The notes below the pieces were generated by a model that did no database searches, had not been told where the DNA came from, and worked only from the letters and a program-made list of their open reading frames with translations. Below, one piece after another: positions 1 to 6,390 of a stretch of DNA of 7,127 nucleotides. The stretch lies in assembly GCA_002307245.1 (NCBI GenBank), contig DBTW01000173.1:7024-14150 (forward strand). Direction: 5' to 3'. Position 1 is the stretch's first letter. Each line of letters opens with the position of its first letter. The stretch is from Spirochaetaceae bacterium UBA1306. GTDB taxonomy: Bacteria > Spirochaetota > Spirochaetia > Treponematales > Rectinemataceae. The translations under genes and the position numbers were made by a program.

Positions 1-1899
1 ACCCGCGCCTACGACAACGTGTCCGCCAAGCTCAAGGTCTTCGAGGACGATTTCTTCGTCGACCTCAAGGCGCGGAGCGAGGGCGTCGAGCAGCGCCTCG
101 AGGCCTGGCGCGCCGACCTCGACCGCACCCTCTCCGACCTCGCCGCGAGCGCAGCCTCCGAGCGGGCCGCGGCCGAGAAGGCGGGGACCGAGGAGATGCG
201 CGCGCGCATCGCCGAGACCCAGGCCCGAGTCCAGGAGCAGCTGGACAAGCTGCGCGAGCGCGCCGAGGCCGTCCAGGACGGCATCGCCGCGCAGAGCGGC
301 ATGGCCGCCGAGTCCCTCGCCGCCCTCAAGGAGTCGGTGCTCAGGGACGCCTCCGACGCCCGCGCCACCGCCCAGGCCTACGTCGAGGGCGAGATCTCCC
401 GCTTCACCCTCGAGGCGGGAGGCAAGCTCAGGGCAGCCGAGCGCGAGCTCGCCTCCCGCGTCGAGGCCCTCGCATCCTCGGTCGCCGCGGAGGAGACGCG
501 CGTCGCCTCCGCCCGCGAGGCCGTCGCCGCCGAGGCCCAGGCCTTCGGGGCGCGCTTCTCCGAGGCCGTGGCCGGCGTCGAGGCCCAGGCGCGCTCCCGG
601 CTGGACGCCTTCGCCGCCGGCGCGGCAGCCCTCATCGACCGCGCGCGCGAGGACTACGAGGCCCAGGCCGGCTCCTACGCGGCCTCGTCCCAGGCCGAGC
701 GCGACCGCATATCGCGCGAGCTCCAGGGCCTCGCCGACCGCACGGCCGAGCTCCGCACGGACCTCTCCTCGCGCGTCGCCCAGGCCCTCGACGGCTTCAC
801 CCGCGGCTTCGAGGCCCTCTCGGCCGAGCTCGAGAAGAAGCGCAAGGACGCCCAGGCCGAGGGCGAGCTCAGCCTCCGCGAGTACAAGGACGCGGTGCAG
901 GACCTCGGGGCCAAGCTCGAGTCACAGCGCGCCCAGGCCTTCGGCAGGATCGACGCCGAGGCAGCTCGCATCTCCCAGGCGGTGGCCGAGATCGAGCGCG
1001 AGCAGAAGGCCTACCTGGCCCAGGCGAAGCTCTTCGAGCGGACCGACGAGCTCAAGGAGGGCCTCGCCTCGAGCATCGAGTCCATGAAGTCGGACCTCGC
1101 CCGCATCGAGGGCCGCCGCGCCGAGGTGGCCGAGATCGAGGCCCAGCTCGGCCGCGTGAAGCGGCTCGAGGACGAGGTGAACCAGAAGGTCACGCGCTTC
1201 CTCGCCGAGAAGAAGCGCATCGACGCCCTGGAGGCCGACTTCGCGAGGCTAACGTCGATCTCGGACACGGTGGACCGCAGGCTCGAGGAGGTCACGGGCC
1301 AGTCCGACGCCCTCACCGAGGCCCAGGCCACGATCCGGAAGCTCCTCGAGCTGTCCAAGGAGGCCGAGGCCAAGGTCGAGCGCCTGGACAAGAAGACCGC
1401 CGTCCTCGACGCGACCGTCGAGGCGGTGGACAAGAACTTCCAGTCGGTGCAGGCCGTCGAGAAGGCCGTCTCCTCCGTCGCCGCCGAGCTACGCCGGATA
1501 CCCGAGCGCGTCGCCGAGCTCAAGCGCGGCATCGACGAGCTGGCCGCCGGGCGCGAGAAGGTGGACGAGTCCGTGTCCAAGCTGGCCGGGCTCGACGCCA
1601 TCATCGTGGACGCCGAGAAGCGCATCGCCGAGCTGCAGAAGGCCCGCGAATGGCTCGCCCGGGCGGAGACCCGCCTGGAGGAGATCGACCGCAAGGCCGA
1701 GGACCAGCTCAAGCTGCTCTCCGACCTCCTCAAGGACGAGGAAGGCGGCAAGAGGTCGCGCGGCGCCCCGCCCACGAGCTCGCAGGAAACCGTGCGCAAG
1801 CTGGCCCGCCAGGGCTGGAACGTCGACGAGATCGCCCGCGCGGTCAAGATCAGCCGAGGCGAGGTGGAGCTGATACTAGAGCTTGGCGCGAAGGGCTAA
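1..1899 (+). CDS. SpiroCoCo-like long coiled-coil protein with C-terminal HTH-like module (5' end missing)
   Basis: The reading frame is open from base 1 to the TAA at 1897-1899. A GTG at 19-21 is the first start-like codon, but the six codons before it are open and in frame and no Shine-Dalgarno site is seen, so I read this as the C-terminal 632 residues of a longer protein. About 590 residues are continuous heptad-like helix rich in Ala, Glu, Arg, Leu and Asp. I see no Cys and only three Pro: one in RRIPER and two in the linker GAPPTSS. After that linker, the last ~37 residues (1786-1896) form a compact module, ETVRKLARQGWNVDEIARAV followed by KISRGEVELILELG, which resembles a helix-turn-helix of the 'dEIAralgiSrGEVeLIL' kind. 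This two-part build matches the spirochaete SpiroCoCo family, presumed to be structural or cytoskeleton-like; the exact role is unknown. It is probably transcribed together with the MerR gene 13 bases downstream. Confidence 0.85.
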   Translation, partial: TRAYDNVSAKLKVFEDDFFVDLKARSEGVEQRLEAWRADLDRTLSDLAASAASERAAAEKAGTEEMRARIAETQARVQEQLDKLRERAEAVQDGIAAQSGMAAESLAALKESVLRDASDARATAQAYVEGEISRFTLEAGGKLRAAERELASRVEALASSVAAEETRVASAREAVAAEAQAFGARFSEAVAGVEAQARSRLDAFAAGAAALIDRAREDYEAQAGSYAASSQAERDRISRELQGLADRTAELRTDLSSRVAQALDGFTRGFEALSAELEKKRKDAQAEGELSLREYKDAVQDLGAKLESQRAQAFGRIDAEAARISQAVAEIEREQKAYLAQAKLFERTDELKEGLASSIESMKSDLARIEGRRAEVAEIEAQLGRVKRLEDEVNQKVTRFLAEKKRIDALEADFARLTSISDTVDRRLEEVTGQSDALTEAQATIRKLLELSKEAEAKVERLDKKTAVLDATVEAVDKNFQSVQAVEKAVSSVAAELRRIPERVAELKRGIDELAAGREKVDESVSKLAGLDAIIVDAEKRIAELQKAREWLARAETRLEEIDRKAEDQLKLLSDLLKDEEGGKRSRGAPPTSSQETVRKLARQGWNVDEIARAVKISRGEVELILELGAKG

Positions 1900-1912
1900 G
1901 GGCCGCGCCGCG

Positions 1913-2482
1913 ATGGCCGCGCGAGGGGATGACGAAGCGTTGGGCGACGCAGGAAGGGCCTGGACCGTCGGCCGCCTCGGCGCGCTCGCCGGCCTCTCAC
2001 GCTCCACCCTCTTGTATTACGACTCGATAGGCCTACTCTCGCCCTCGGGCCGCTCGGCCTCGGGCTATCGGCTCTACACCGAATCCGACCGCAGACGGCT
2101 TGAGAAAATAGTCGCCTTCAGGAGCATCGGCCTCCAGCTCGAGCTCATCCGCGGCCTCCTCGACCTTGAGGGCGCGAGTCCCGCGGGGGCGCTGTTGAAG
2201 CGCGTCTTCGAGATCAACGAGGGCATAGGCCGGCTAAGGGAGCAGCAGCGGGCCATACTCGCCCTCCTCGAGGCCGACGGCTCGCTCAAGGTCGGCAAAG
2301 CCGCCCTCATCGCGCTCGCCGACTTGGGGAAGGCCGCGGGCGTCTCGGAGGCCAACTACGAGGCGCTCCACGCCGCCTTCGAGGAAAACTCGCCCGCGGA
2401 GCACCGCCGGCTCCTCGGCCTCCTCGGCTTCACGGAGCTCGAGATCGCCGAATTCCTCGCGCAGCTCGACGCTCGCCCTTGA
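1913..2482 (+). CDS. MerR-family transcriptional regulator
   Basis: This 189-residue protein is a DNA-binding regulator of the MerR superfamily. The winged helix-turn-helix lies at residues 17-63: WTVGRLGALAGLSRSTLLYY is the recognition part, followed by DSIGLLSP and the wing motif SGYRLYTESDRRRLE. A dimerisation helix follows at about 85-120. The C-terminal ~50 residues (LGKAAGVSEANYEALHAAFE, then a PAEHRRLLGLLG stretch) resemble the helical tail found in many uncharacterised MerR proteins. There are no Cys residues, so thiol-based metal sensing of the MerR/CueR/ZntR type is unlikely; the effector is unknown. I chose ATG 1913, preceded by TAAGGG at about 1897-1902. A TTG at 1883, inside the upstream gene, would add 10 basic residues and is less likely. 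It lies 13 bases after the coiled-coil gene and 60 bases before the SRPBCC gene, which it may control. Confidence 0.94.
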   Translation: MAARGDDEALGDAGRAWTVGRLGALAGLSRSTLLYYDSIGLLSPSGRSASGYRLYTESDRRRLEKIVAFRSIGLQLELIRGLLDLEGASPAGALLKRVFEINEGIGRLREQQRAILALLEADGSLKVGKAALIALADLGKAAGVSEANYEALHAAFEENSPAEHRRLLGLLGFTELEIAEFLAQLDARP

Positions 2483-2530
2483 CCCGTCTACGGCTTCACA
2501 CCTTAGCTTTTCGCGCATGTCAATTCCAAC

Positions 2531-2546
2531 GGAGGCATGCGCATGC
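2531..2546 (+). promoter_or_regulatory. Shine-Dalgarno site and palindromic start region of the SRPBCC gene
   Basis: GGAGG at 2531-2535 is followed by two in-frame ATGs at 2537 and 2543. The first is only one base from the Shine-Dalgarno site, whereas the second is seven bases away, which decides the start at 2543. Both ATGs lie in the perfect 12-base palindrome GCATGCGCATGC (2535-2546). Confidence 0.7.
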
Positions 2547-3013
2547 GTAAGGAACCAAAATGGCTCAAAGGCGACCGATTCGAGCGGAACGCCCGGCTCT
2601 TCGTACCGGCTCCCGCATCGGAGGTCTTTCCCCTACTCTGCCCGGTCCGCGAGTACGAGTGGATCCCCGACTGGCGCTGCGAGATGGTCTGGTCGAAGTC
2701 CGGCGTCGCGGAGCGCGATACGATGTTCACGACGAAGATAATGCCCATCGGCAAGGAGTTCTGGACATGCACGCTCTACGAGCCCCCGCGCAGGATCGAG
2801 TACCTCTTGACGCACGGCTCGAAGTTCGCGATGAAGCTCGAGCTCGGGCTGTCCGAGGAGGGCGGGAAGACGGTCCTCGACTGGACGATGCGCTCCACCG
2901 CCGTAGGCAGCGTCTGGAGGCGACTGCTCCGCTCCCGTTTTGGCGGGGAGGGCTTCGACGCGATGATGAGCGCGAAGGAGAGGCAGCTCGCCGAGTATTT
3001 TGCGAAGGCTTGA
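2543..3013 (+). CDS. SRPBCC (START-like) family protein
   Basis: This is a 156-residue protein, the usual size for a single SRPBCC/START-like domain, a helix-grip fold enclosing a hydrophobic ligand cavity. The first strand reads RNARLFVPAPASEVFPLLCP (residues 16-35), the typical 'v.apa..vf.ll' opening. It is followed by VREYEWIPDW, the glycine-containing turn SKSGVAERDTMFTT, a central strand EPPRRIEYLL, and a long C-terminal helix (about 134-155) that would close the pocket. There is no signal peptide or membrane segment, so it should be cytoplasmic. The ligand and activity cannot be read from sequence; relatives include polyketide cyclases, lipid-binding proteins and many unknowns. It lies 60 bases downstream of the MerR gene in the same direction, which makes it a candidate target, but I see no clear MerR-type operator. 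It ends just before a strong hairpin, facing prs. Confidence 0.88.
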   Translation: MRKEPKWLKGDRFERNARLFVPAPASEVFPLLCPVREYEWIPDWRCEMVWSKSGVAERDTMFTTKIMPIGKEFWTCTLYEPPRRIEYLLTHGSKFAMKLELGLSEEGGKTVLDWTMRSTAVGSVWRRLLRSRFGGEGFDAMMSAKERQLAEYFAKA

Positions 3014-3014
3014 G

Positions 3015-3049
3015 CGAGGGCCGGGTACGGCCTCCGCGCCCGGCCCTTG
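3015..3049. terminator. Hairpin between convergent genes, probable bidirectional terminator
   Basis: The left arm CGAGGGCCGGG (3015-3025) pairs with CCCGGCCCTTG (3039-3049) across a 13-base loop, giving 11 pairs with one G-T. It starts two bases after the SRPBCC stop and ends nine bases before the prs stop on the other strand. No T-tract follows on either strand, so intrinsic termination is uncertain; it may act as a transcript-end stabiliser. Confidence 0.5.
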
Positions 3050-3057
3050 AGCGGGCC

Positions 3058-4044
3058 TCATGTCCGGGAATCCCGCAGCATCCCCTCTGGCAGGCTCTCC
3101 ATGAGGTCGCCGATGGCCTGCCGCTCCTGCATCCTCCGGACCACCTCGGCGAAGAGGGGGGCGGCCGACACGATCTTGAAGCGGCCGGGGTCGAGGGGGC
3201 GCCTGGGCGGCACCGAGTCGGTCGCGATCACGTACTCGATGTCGCTGCCCTCGATGTTCTCGATGCCCGCCTCGCTCAGGGGCAGGTGGGTGAGGCAGGC
3301 GTAGACGCGCTTGGCCCCCCTGGCCTTGAGCTGCCGGCATAGGGCGACCAGGGTTCCCCCCGAGATGCTGAAGTCGTCGACGATCATCGCGTTCCGTCCG
3401 CGCACCTCCCCGATGACGTCGAGGATCTCGGCCTTCTCGTCGTCGCAGCTCCGGCACTTGTCCGCGATGGCGACGGGCAAGCCGAGGCGGGAGGCGTACT
3501 TGCGCGCGCTCTTGGCGAAGCCCGCGTCCGGGGAGACGATGACCAGGTCCTCGAGGCACTGCGCCTCGATGCTCCTCGCGAGGAGGGGCCTCGCGAGGAG
3601 GTGGTCGAGGGGCTTCTTGAAGAAGCCCTGGATCTGCGGGGCGTGGAGGTCCATCGCGATGATGCGGTCCGCGCCCGCGAGCTCGATAGACTCGGCGACC
3701 ACGCGGGCCCGGATCGAGACGCGGGGCTCGTCCTTCTTGTCGCCCTTGCCGTAGCTGAAGTAGGGGATGACGGCCGTGACGTACTTGGCCCCGGAGCGCT
3801 TGAAGGCGTCCATCCAGAAGAGCAGCTCGACGAAGTCGTCGTTGGCCGCGGCTCCCGCCCCTCCGCCGATGGGCTGCACGAGGTAGACTTCCTCGCCCCG
3901 CACGTGCTCCCCGATCTTCACGTAGGTGTTGCCCTCGGAGAACTTGATGGTCTCGGCGGGCCGCAGCTCTACGCCGAGGTAGGAGCACATGCCCCGGGCG
4001 AAGGCCTGGCCCGAGCCGCCGGCGAAGATCTTGATGTCGGCCAT
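3058..4044 (-). CDS. prs: Ribose-phosphate pyrophosphokinase (PRPP synthase), divergent
   Basis: This 328-residue protein should make PRPP from ribose-5-phosphate and ATP in the cytoplasm, feeding nucleotide, His and Trp synthesis and base salvage. Family landmarks are in order: KIFAGGSG near the N-terminus, KFSEGNTYVKIGEHVRGEEV (34-53), PYFSYGKGDKKD (94-105), the highly conserved MDLHAPQIQGFF (131-142, with His134), SPDAG (171-175), the catalytic-loop basic pair in ADKCR (Lys196, Arg198) and the PRPP-binding loop IVDDFSISGGTL (221-232). Several normally strict positions differ. The ATP-site Arg-Gln of 'YARQD' is Lys-Gly here, FSDGE is FSEGN, and the PRPP loop reads VDDFSISGGT rather than the bacterial VDDIxDTAGT, closer to the 'STGGT' loops of archaeal enzymes. 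It begins 12 bases after the deoD stop with no strong Shine-Dalgarno site, suggesting translational coupling. A divergent class or regulatory paralogue cannot be excluded. Confidence 0.92.
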   Translation of the reverse strand: MADIKIFAGGSGQAFARGMCSYLGVELRPAETIKFSEGNTYVKIGEHVRGEEVYLVQPIGGGAGAAANDDFVELLFWMDAFKRSGAKYVTAVIPYFSYGKGDKKDEPRVSIRARVVAESIELAGADRIIAMDLHAPQIQGFFKKPLDHLLARPLLARSIEAQCLEDLVIVSPDAGFAKSARKYASRLGLPVAIADKCRSCDDEKAEILDVIGEVRGRNAMIVDDFSISGGTLVALCRQLKARGAKRVYACLTHLPLSEAGIENIEGSDIEYVIATDSVPPRRPLDPGRFKIVSAAPLFAEVVRRMQERQAIGDLMESLPEGMLRDSRT

Positions 4045-4056
4045 CGCGTCGGGCCG

Positions 4057-4764
4057 CTACTCGGCCAGGGCGGCGGCCAGGGCCACCTCGATCATCGCCC
4101 CGAAGGTCTTCTCGCGCTCGGCCGACGTGGTCTCCTCGTGGGTGACCAGGTGATCGCTCACCGTGAGGACCGCGAGGGCCTCGACCCCGTGCTTGGCGGC
4201 GAGGGTGTAGAGCTCGGCGGTCTCCATCTCAACCCCGATGCAGCCGAAGCGGGCCCAGAGCTTCCACTGGTCGGGGTCCTCGGTGTAGAAGGAGTCGCTG
4301 GAGATTATCTTGCCGACGTGGACCGGCATGCCCTTGGCCTTCGCGGCGAGGTAGGCGGCCTCGAGGAGGCGGAAGCTCGGCGCCGGCGCGTAGTCCATGC
4401 CCTTGAACCGGACCTTGTTGACCGCCGAGTCCGTGGAGGCGGAGATGCCGAGGATCATATCGCGGACCTTGACCTCAGGCACGAGCCCGCCGCAGGTGCC
4501 GACCCGGATCAGCTTCTTGACCCCGTAGTCCCGGATAAGCTCGCCCGCGTAGATCGAGATGCTCGGCATGCCCATGCCCGTGCCCATGACCGAAACGCGC
4601 CGGCCTTTGTAGGAACCCGTATAGCCGAACATGTTGCGCACCTCGTTGAAGCGCTCCGGCTTGTCGAGGAAGGTCTCGGCTATGAATTTGGCCCGCAGGG
4701 GGTCCCCCGGAAGCAGGATGCTCTGCGCGATCTGGCCCTCGGCCGCGGCGATGTGTATGCTCAT
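4057..4764 (-). CDS. deoD: Purine nucleoside phosphorylase, DeoD type
   Basis: This 235-residue enzyme, close to the E. coli length of 239, performs phosphate-dependent cleavage of purine (deoxy)nucleosides to base plus (deoxy)ribose-1-phosphate. Residue numbering matches the E. coli hexameric enzyme almost exactly. The phosphate site is His4, Gly20, Arg24, Arg43 and Arg87; the base site includes Phe159; the ribose site is Met180-Glu181 in GVEMETAELY; and the catalytic pair is Asp204 (LTVSDH) and Arg217 (TTSAER). The position usually occupied by Ser90 is Thr (RVGTCGG), a conservative change. GMGMPSISIYAGELI is the family signature. The start at 4764 is supported by GGAGGG at 4768-4773 on the minus strand. 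It lies 39 bases after the metalloprotease gene and 12 before prs, consistent with one transcript. Coupling to Prs makes sense in salvage, since ribose-1-phosphate can be converted to the Prs substrate. Confidence 0.97.
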   Translation of the reverse strand: MSIHIAAAEGQIAQSILLPGDPLRAKFIAETFLDKPERFNEVRNMFGYTGSYKGRRVSVMGTGMGMPSISIYAGELIRDYGVKKLIRVGTCGGLVPEVKVRDMILGISASTDSAVNKVRFKGMDYAPAPSFRLLEAAYLAAKAKGMPVHVGKIISSDSFYTEDPDQWKLWARFGCIGVEMETAELYTLAAKHGVEALAVLTVSDHLVTHEETTSAEREKTFGAMIEVALAAALAE

Positions 4765-4803
4765 GATCCCTCCATGTGGCGCGTTGCGCGAATCCGTCGA
4801 TGG

Positions 4804-5631
4804 CTATATTAGCAGATCGAGGGACGCTCGGGGAGCCTGGCCCTTCGCTCCGGGATCCTTCGGGCCCGACCCGGCGGAATACTTGCGCGCCGCCTCGTCC
4901 ATCCGCGCCCGGGCGATGTCGGCGAGGGCCTCGGCCTCGGCCTGGGCGGCGGCGGCGGCGACGGAGAGGTCGGCCGACGAGGGCTCGCTGGGCGCGAGGG
5001 CGGCGGCGCGGACGACGCGCATCTTCTCGGCCGTCTCCTCGGGCTTGCCGGACACGGGCGAGGCGTCGATGCCCACCTCGCCGCCCACCGCGTACTGGCC
5101 GCCGTCCGGGCCTTTCTGGTAGGTATAGCTCGCGCCGCCGGTGACATAGCGGCCGCCCGCGGAGACGTGGGCCGCCTCGTGGGCCCGCACTTCCGAATCG
5201 CGGGACTTGAGCTGGGAGAGCTCGCTTAGGACCTCGGCCGAGCGCTCGCCCTGCCGCTCCGCCCGCTTCCGCTCCATTCCGGACTTCTGGCCGAGGAGCT
5301 CGCCCAGGCGCGAGTCGGCCTCGCGCCGATTGGCCTCGCCCTGCGCGCGCTTGTCCGACTGGACCTTCGCGCGCGAGGCGGCCTCGGCCCGGCCGGCTTC
5401 CACCCGCTTTTCCGCGGCCTCATCGGCCGGGCGCGCGGCGAGGATGGCCTCCGGCCTTCGGGGGTCGGGATCGAGGAGCCGCGCCTCGGGATCGGCGTCC
5501 TCTCGGCCGGCGAGGGCAGGCGCGGGCTGGACGCGGGATGCGGCCTCGGGGCGCCCGTGCGCATCCGCCGCGCCGGCCCGGAAGAGCTGGAGATAGCCGC
5601 TTCCGATCGAGGAGACAGCCGAAATGGCCAT
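4804..5631 (-). CDS. SprA-related putative metalloprotease (HEAAH)
   Basis: This 275-residue protein matches the SprA-related (putative metalloprotease CJM1_0395-like) family. The core at residues 137-222 starts with LSQLKSRDSEVRAHEAAHVS, then GGRYVTGGASYTYQKGPDGG and YAVGGEVGIDASPVSGKPEE, and ends in RAALAPSEPSSAD. HEAAH (151-155) is an HExxH zinc-protease motif; Glu185 in GGEVGID is a possible further ligand, by inference only. Residues 20-135 are charged, Ala/Arg/Glu-rich and probably partly helical or disordered. No signal peptide or membrane segment is seen; the N-terminus MAISAVSSIGSGYLQLF is mildly hydrophobic. Residues 220-252 are Ala-rich helix. I chose ATG 5631 because a promoter fits immediately upstream. 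In-frame ATG 5649 and TTG 5667 would add 6 or 12 residues but have no Shine-Dalgarno site and overlap that promoter. Substrate and proteolytic activity of the family are unproven as far as I know. It is first in the group with deoD and prs. Confidence 0.86.
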   Translation of the reverse strand: MAISAVSSIGSGYLQLFRAGAADAHGRPEAASRVQPAPALAGREDADPEARLLDPDPRRPEAILAARPADEAAEKRVEAGRAEAASRAKVQSDKRAQGEANRREADSRLGELLGQKSGMERKRAERQGERSAEVLSELSQLKSRDSEVRAHEAAHVSAGGRYVTGGASYTYQKGPDGGQYAVGGEVGIDASPVSGKPEETAEKMRVVRAAALAPSEPSSADLSVAAAAAQAEAEALADIARARMDEAARKYSAGSGPKDPGAKGQAPRASLDLLI

Positions 5632-5637
5632 GGGGAC

Positions 5638-5667
5638 AGTATAAGGCATAGGCCCCGAAGGCGCCAA
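5638..5667 (-). promoter_or_regulatory. Predicted sigma70-type promoter of the metalloprotease-deoD-prs group
   Basis: On the minus strand, TTGGCG (5667-5662, 4/6 to TTGACA) is followed by an 18-base spacer and TATACT (5643-5638, 5/6 to TATAAT). Initiation seven bases downstream would fall on the A of ATG 5631, predicting a leaderless transcript; no Shine-Dalgarno site precedes that ATG. A plus-strand TATAAG (5640-5645) overlaps the same bases and could serve the divergent pseudouridine synthase gene, but it lacks a clear -35. Confidence 0.5.
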
Positions 5668-5697
5668 CGTGCTACATTGACCCCTCGGAGGCCTTCC

Positions 5698-6390
5698 ATG
5701 GAGCCCTACGCGATCCTCTACGAGGACGAGGACATCCTCATCGCGAACAAACTCGCGCCCATACCTGTCCAGCCGGAGAAGACGGGCGACAAGTCGCTCC
5801 AGGACCTCCTACGCGAGGAGCTCGCGTTGCGGGAGGGCGCCCGGGCCCAGCCCTTCCTCGAGGCGGCCCACCGCATCGACCGCCGGGCCTCGGGAGCCGT
5901 GCTCTTCGCGAAGACCCACATCGCCCTCTCGACCCTGGAAGCCGCCTTCCGCGACAAGCGCGTGAGCAAGGGCTACCTGGCCTGCGTCGAGCGCGAGCCC
6001 GCGCGGGCGAAGGCCAGGCTCGAGCACAAGCTCGCCTGGGACAAGAGGCGCAACGTCGTCCGCGCCCTCGGGGCCGACTCCAAGTCGGGCAAGGCCGCGG
6101 TGCTCGAGTACGAGGTCGCGGGACGCTCGGAGCGCTTCTTCTTCGTGGCAGTGAACCTGATCACCGGGAGGCATCACCAGGTCCGCGCCCAGCTGGCGGC
6201 GATCGGCTGCCCCATCCGCGGCGACCTCAAGTACGGGGCCAAGCGGAGCTCGCCCTCGGGCCTCATCATGCTGCACGCGAGGAGGCTCTCTCTCGCCCAG
6301 CCGAGGACGGAGGCGCGGATCGAGATCCTGGCGCCCTTCCCCGGGGCCGAGCCTTTATGGGCGGCCTATTCCGAGCCGGAAGGGACCTGA
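5698..6390 (+). CDS. RluA-family RNA pseudouridine synthase
   Basis: This 230-residue enzyme should isomerise specific uridines in rRNA or tRNA to pseudouridine. The catalytic motif HRIDRRASG (residues 58-66) carries the essential Asp61, in a conservative variant of the usual HRLDRxTSG. Other RluA landmarks are LYEDEDILIANKLAPIPVQP at the N-terminus, AAFRDKRVSKGYLACVE (82-98), the substrate-loop motif TGRHHQVRAQLAAIGCPI (156-173) followed by GDLKYGA, and MLHARRLSL near the end. There is no N-terminal S4 domain, so it is a minimal family member like RluA or TruC; the target nucleotide cannot be assigned. The ATG at 5698 is supported by GGAGG at 5687-5691 with a six-base spacer. An upstream in-frame extension to 5557 runs through the divergent gene and is not coding. 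The last 25 bases overlap, tail to tail, with the remnant phosphatase gene. Confidence 0.95.
   Translation: MEPYAILYEDEDILIANKLAPIPVQPEKTGDKSLQDLLREELALREGARAQPFLEAAHRIDRRASGAVLFAKTHIALSTLEAAFRDKRVSKGYLACVEREPARAKARLEHKLAWDKRRNVVRALGADSKSGKAAVLEYEVAGRSERFFFVAVNLITGRHHQVRAQLAAIGCPIRGDLKYGAKRSSPSGLIMLHARRLSLAQPRTEARIEILAPFPGAEPLWAAYSEPEGT

Noticed and set aside
1011..1847. 278-codon open frame antisense to the coiled-coil gene
   Set aside because: Ser/Arg/Ala-rich composition arises from reverse-reading GAG, GCC and CTC codons of a coiled coil; no motif seen.
1..1899. Repeated GAGGCCCAGGC-like strings inside the coiled-coil gene as a DNA repeat array
   Set aside because: They recur at irregular spacing and encode Glu-Ala-Gln-Ala heptad pieces; protein composition and codon bias explain them.
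2495..2525. MerR-type promoter (TTCACA, 19-base spacer, TCAATT) before the SRPBCC gene
   Set aside because: The -35 is good, but the -10 matches only three of six bases and the spacer has no dyad, which a MerR operator should have.
2633..3988. 451-codon open frame on the minus strand across the SRPBCC gene and most of prs
   Set aside because: It is composed of Arg/Gly/Pro/Ala-rich sequence typical of a shifted frame in high-GC DNA, and it crosses two well-recognised genes and a hairpin.
3601..4812. 403-codon open frame on the plus strand opposite prs and deoD
   Set aside because: It is the antisense shadow of two enzymes with complete catalytic motifs; it has no family motif and no ribosome binding site.
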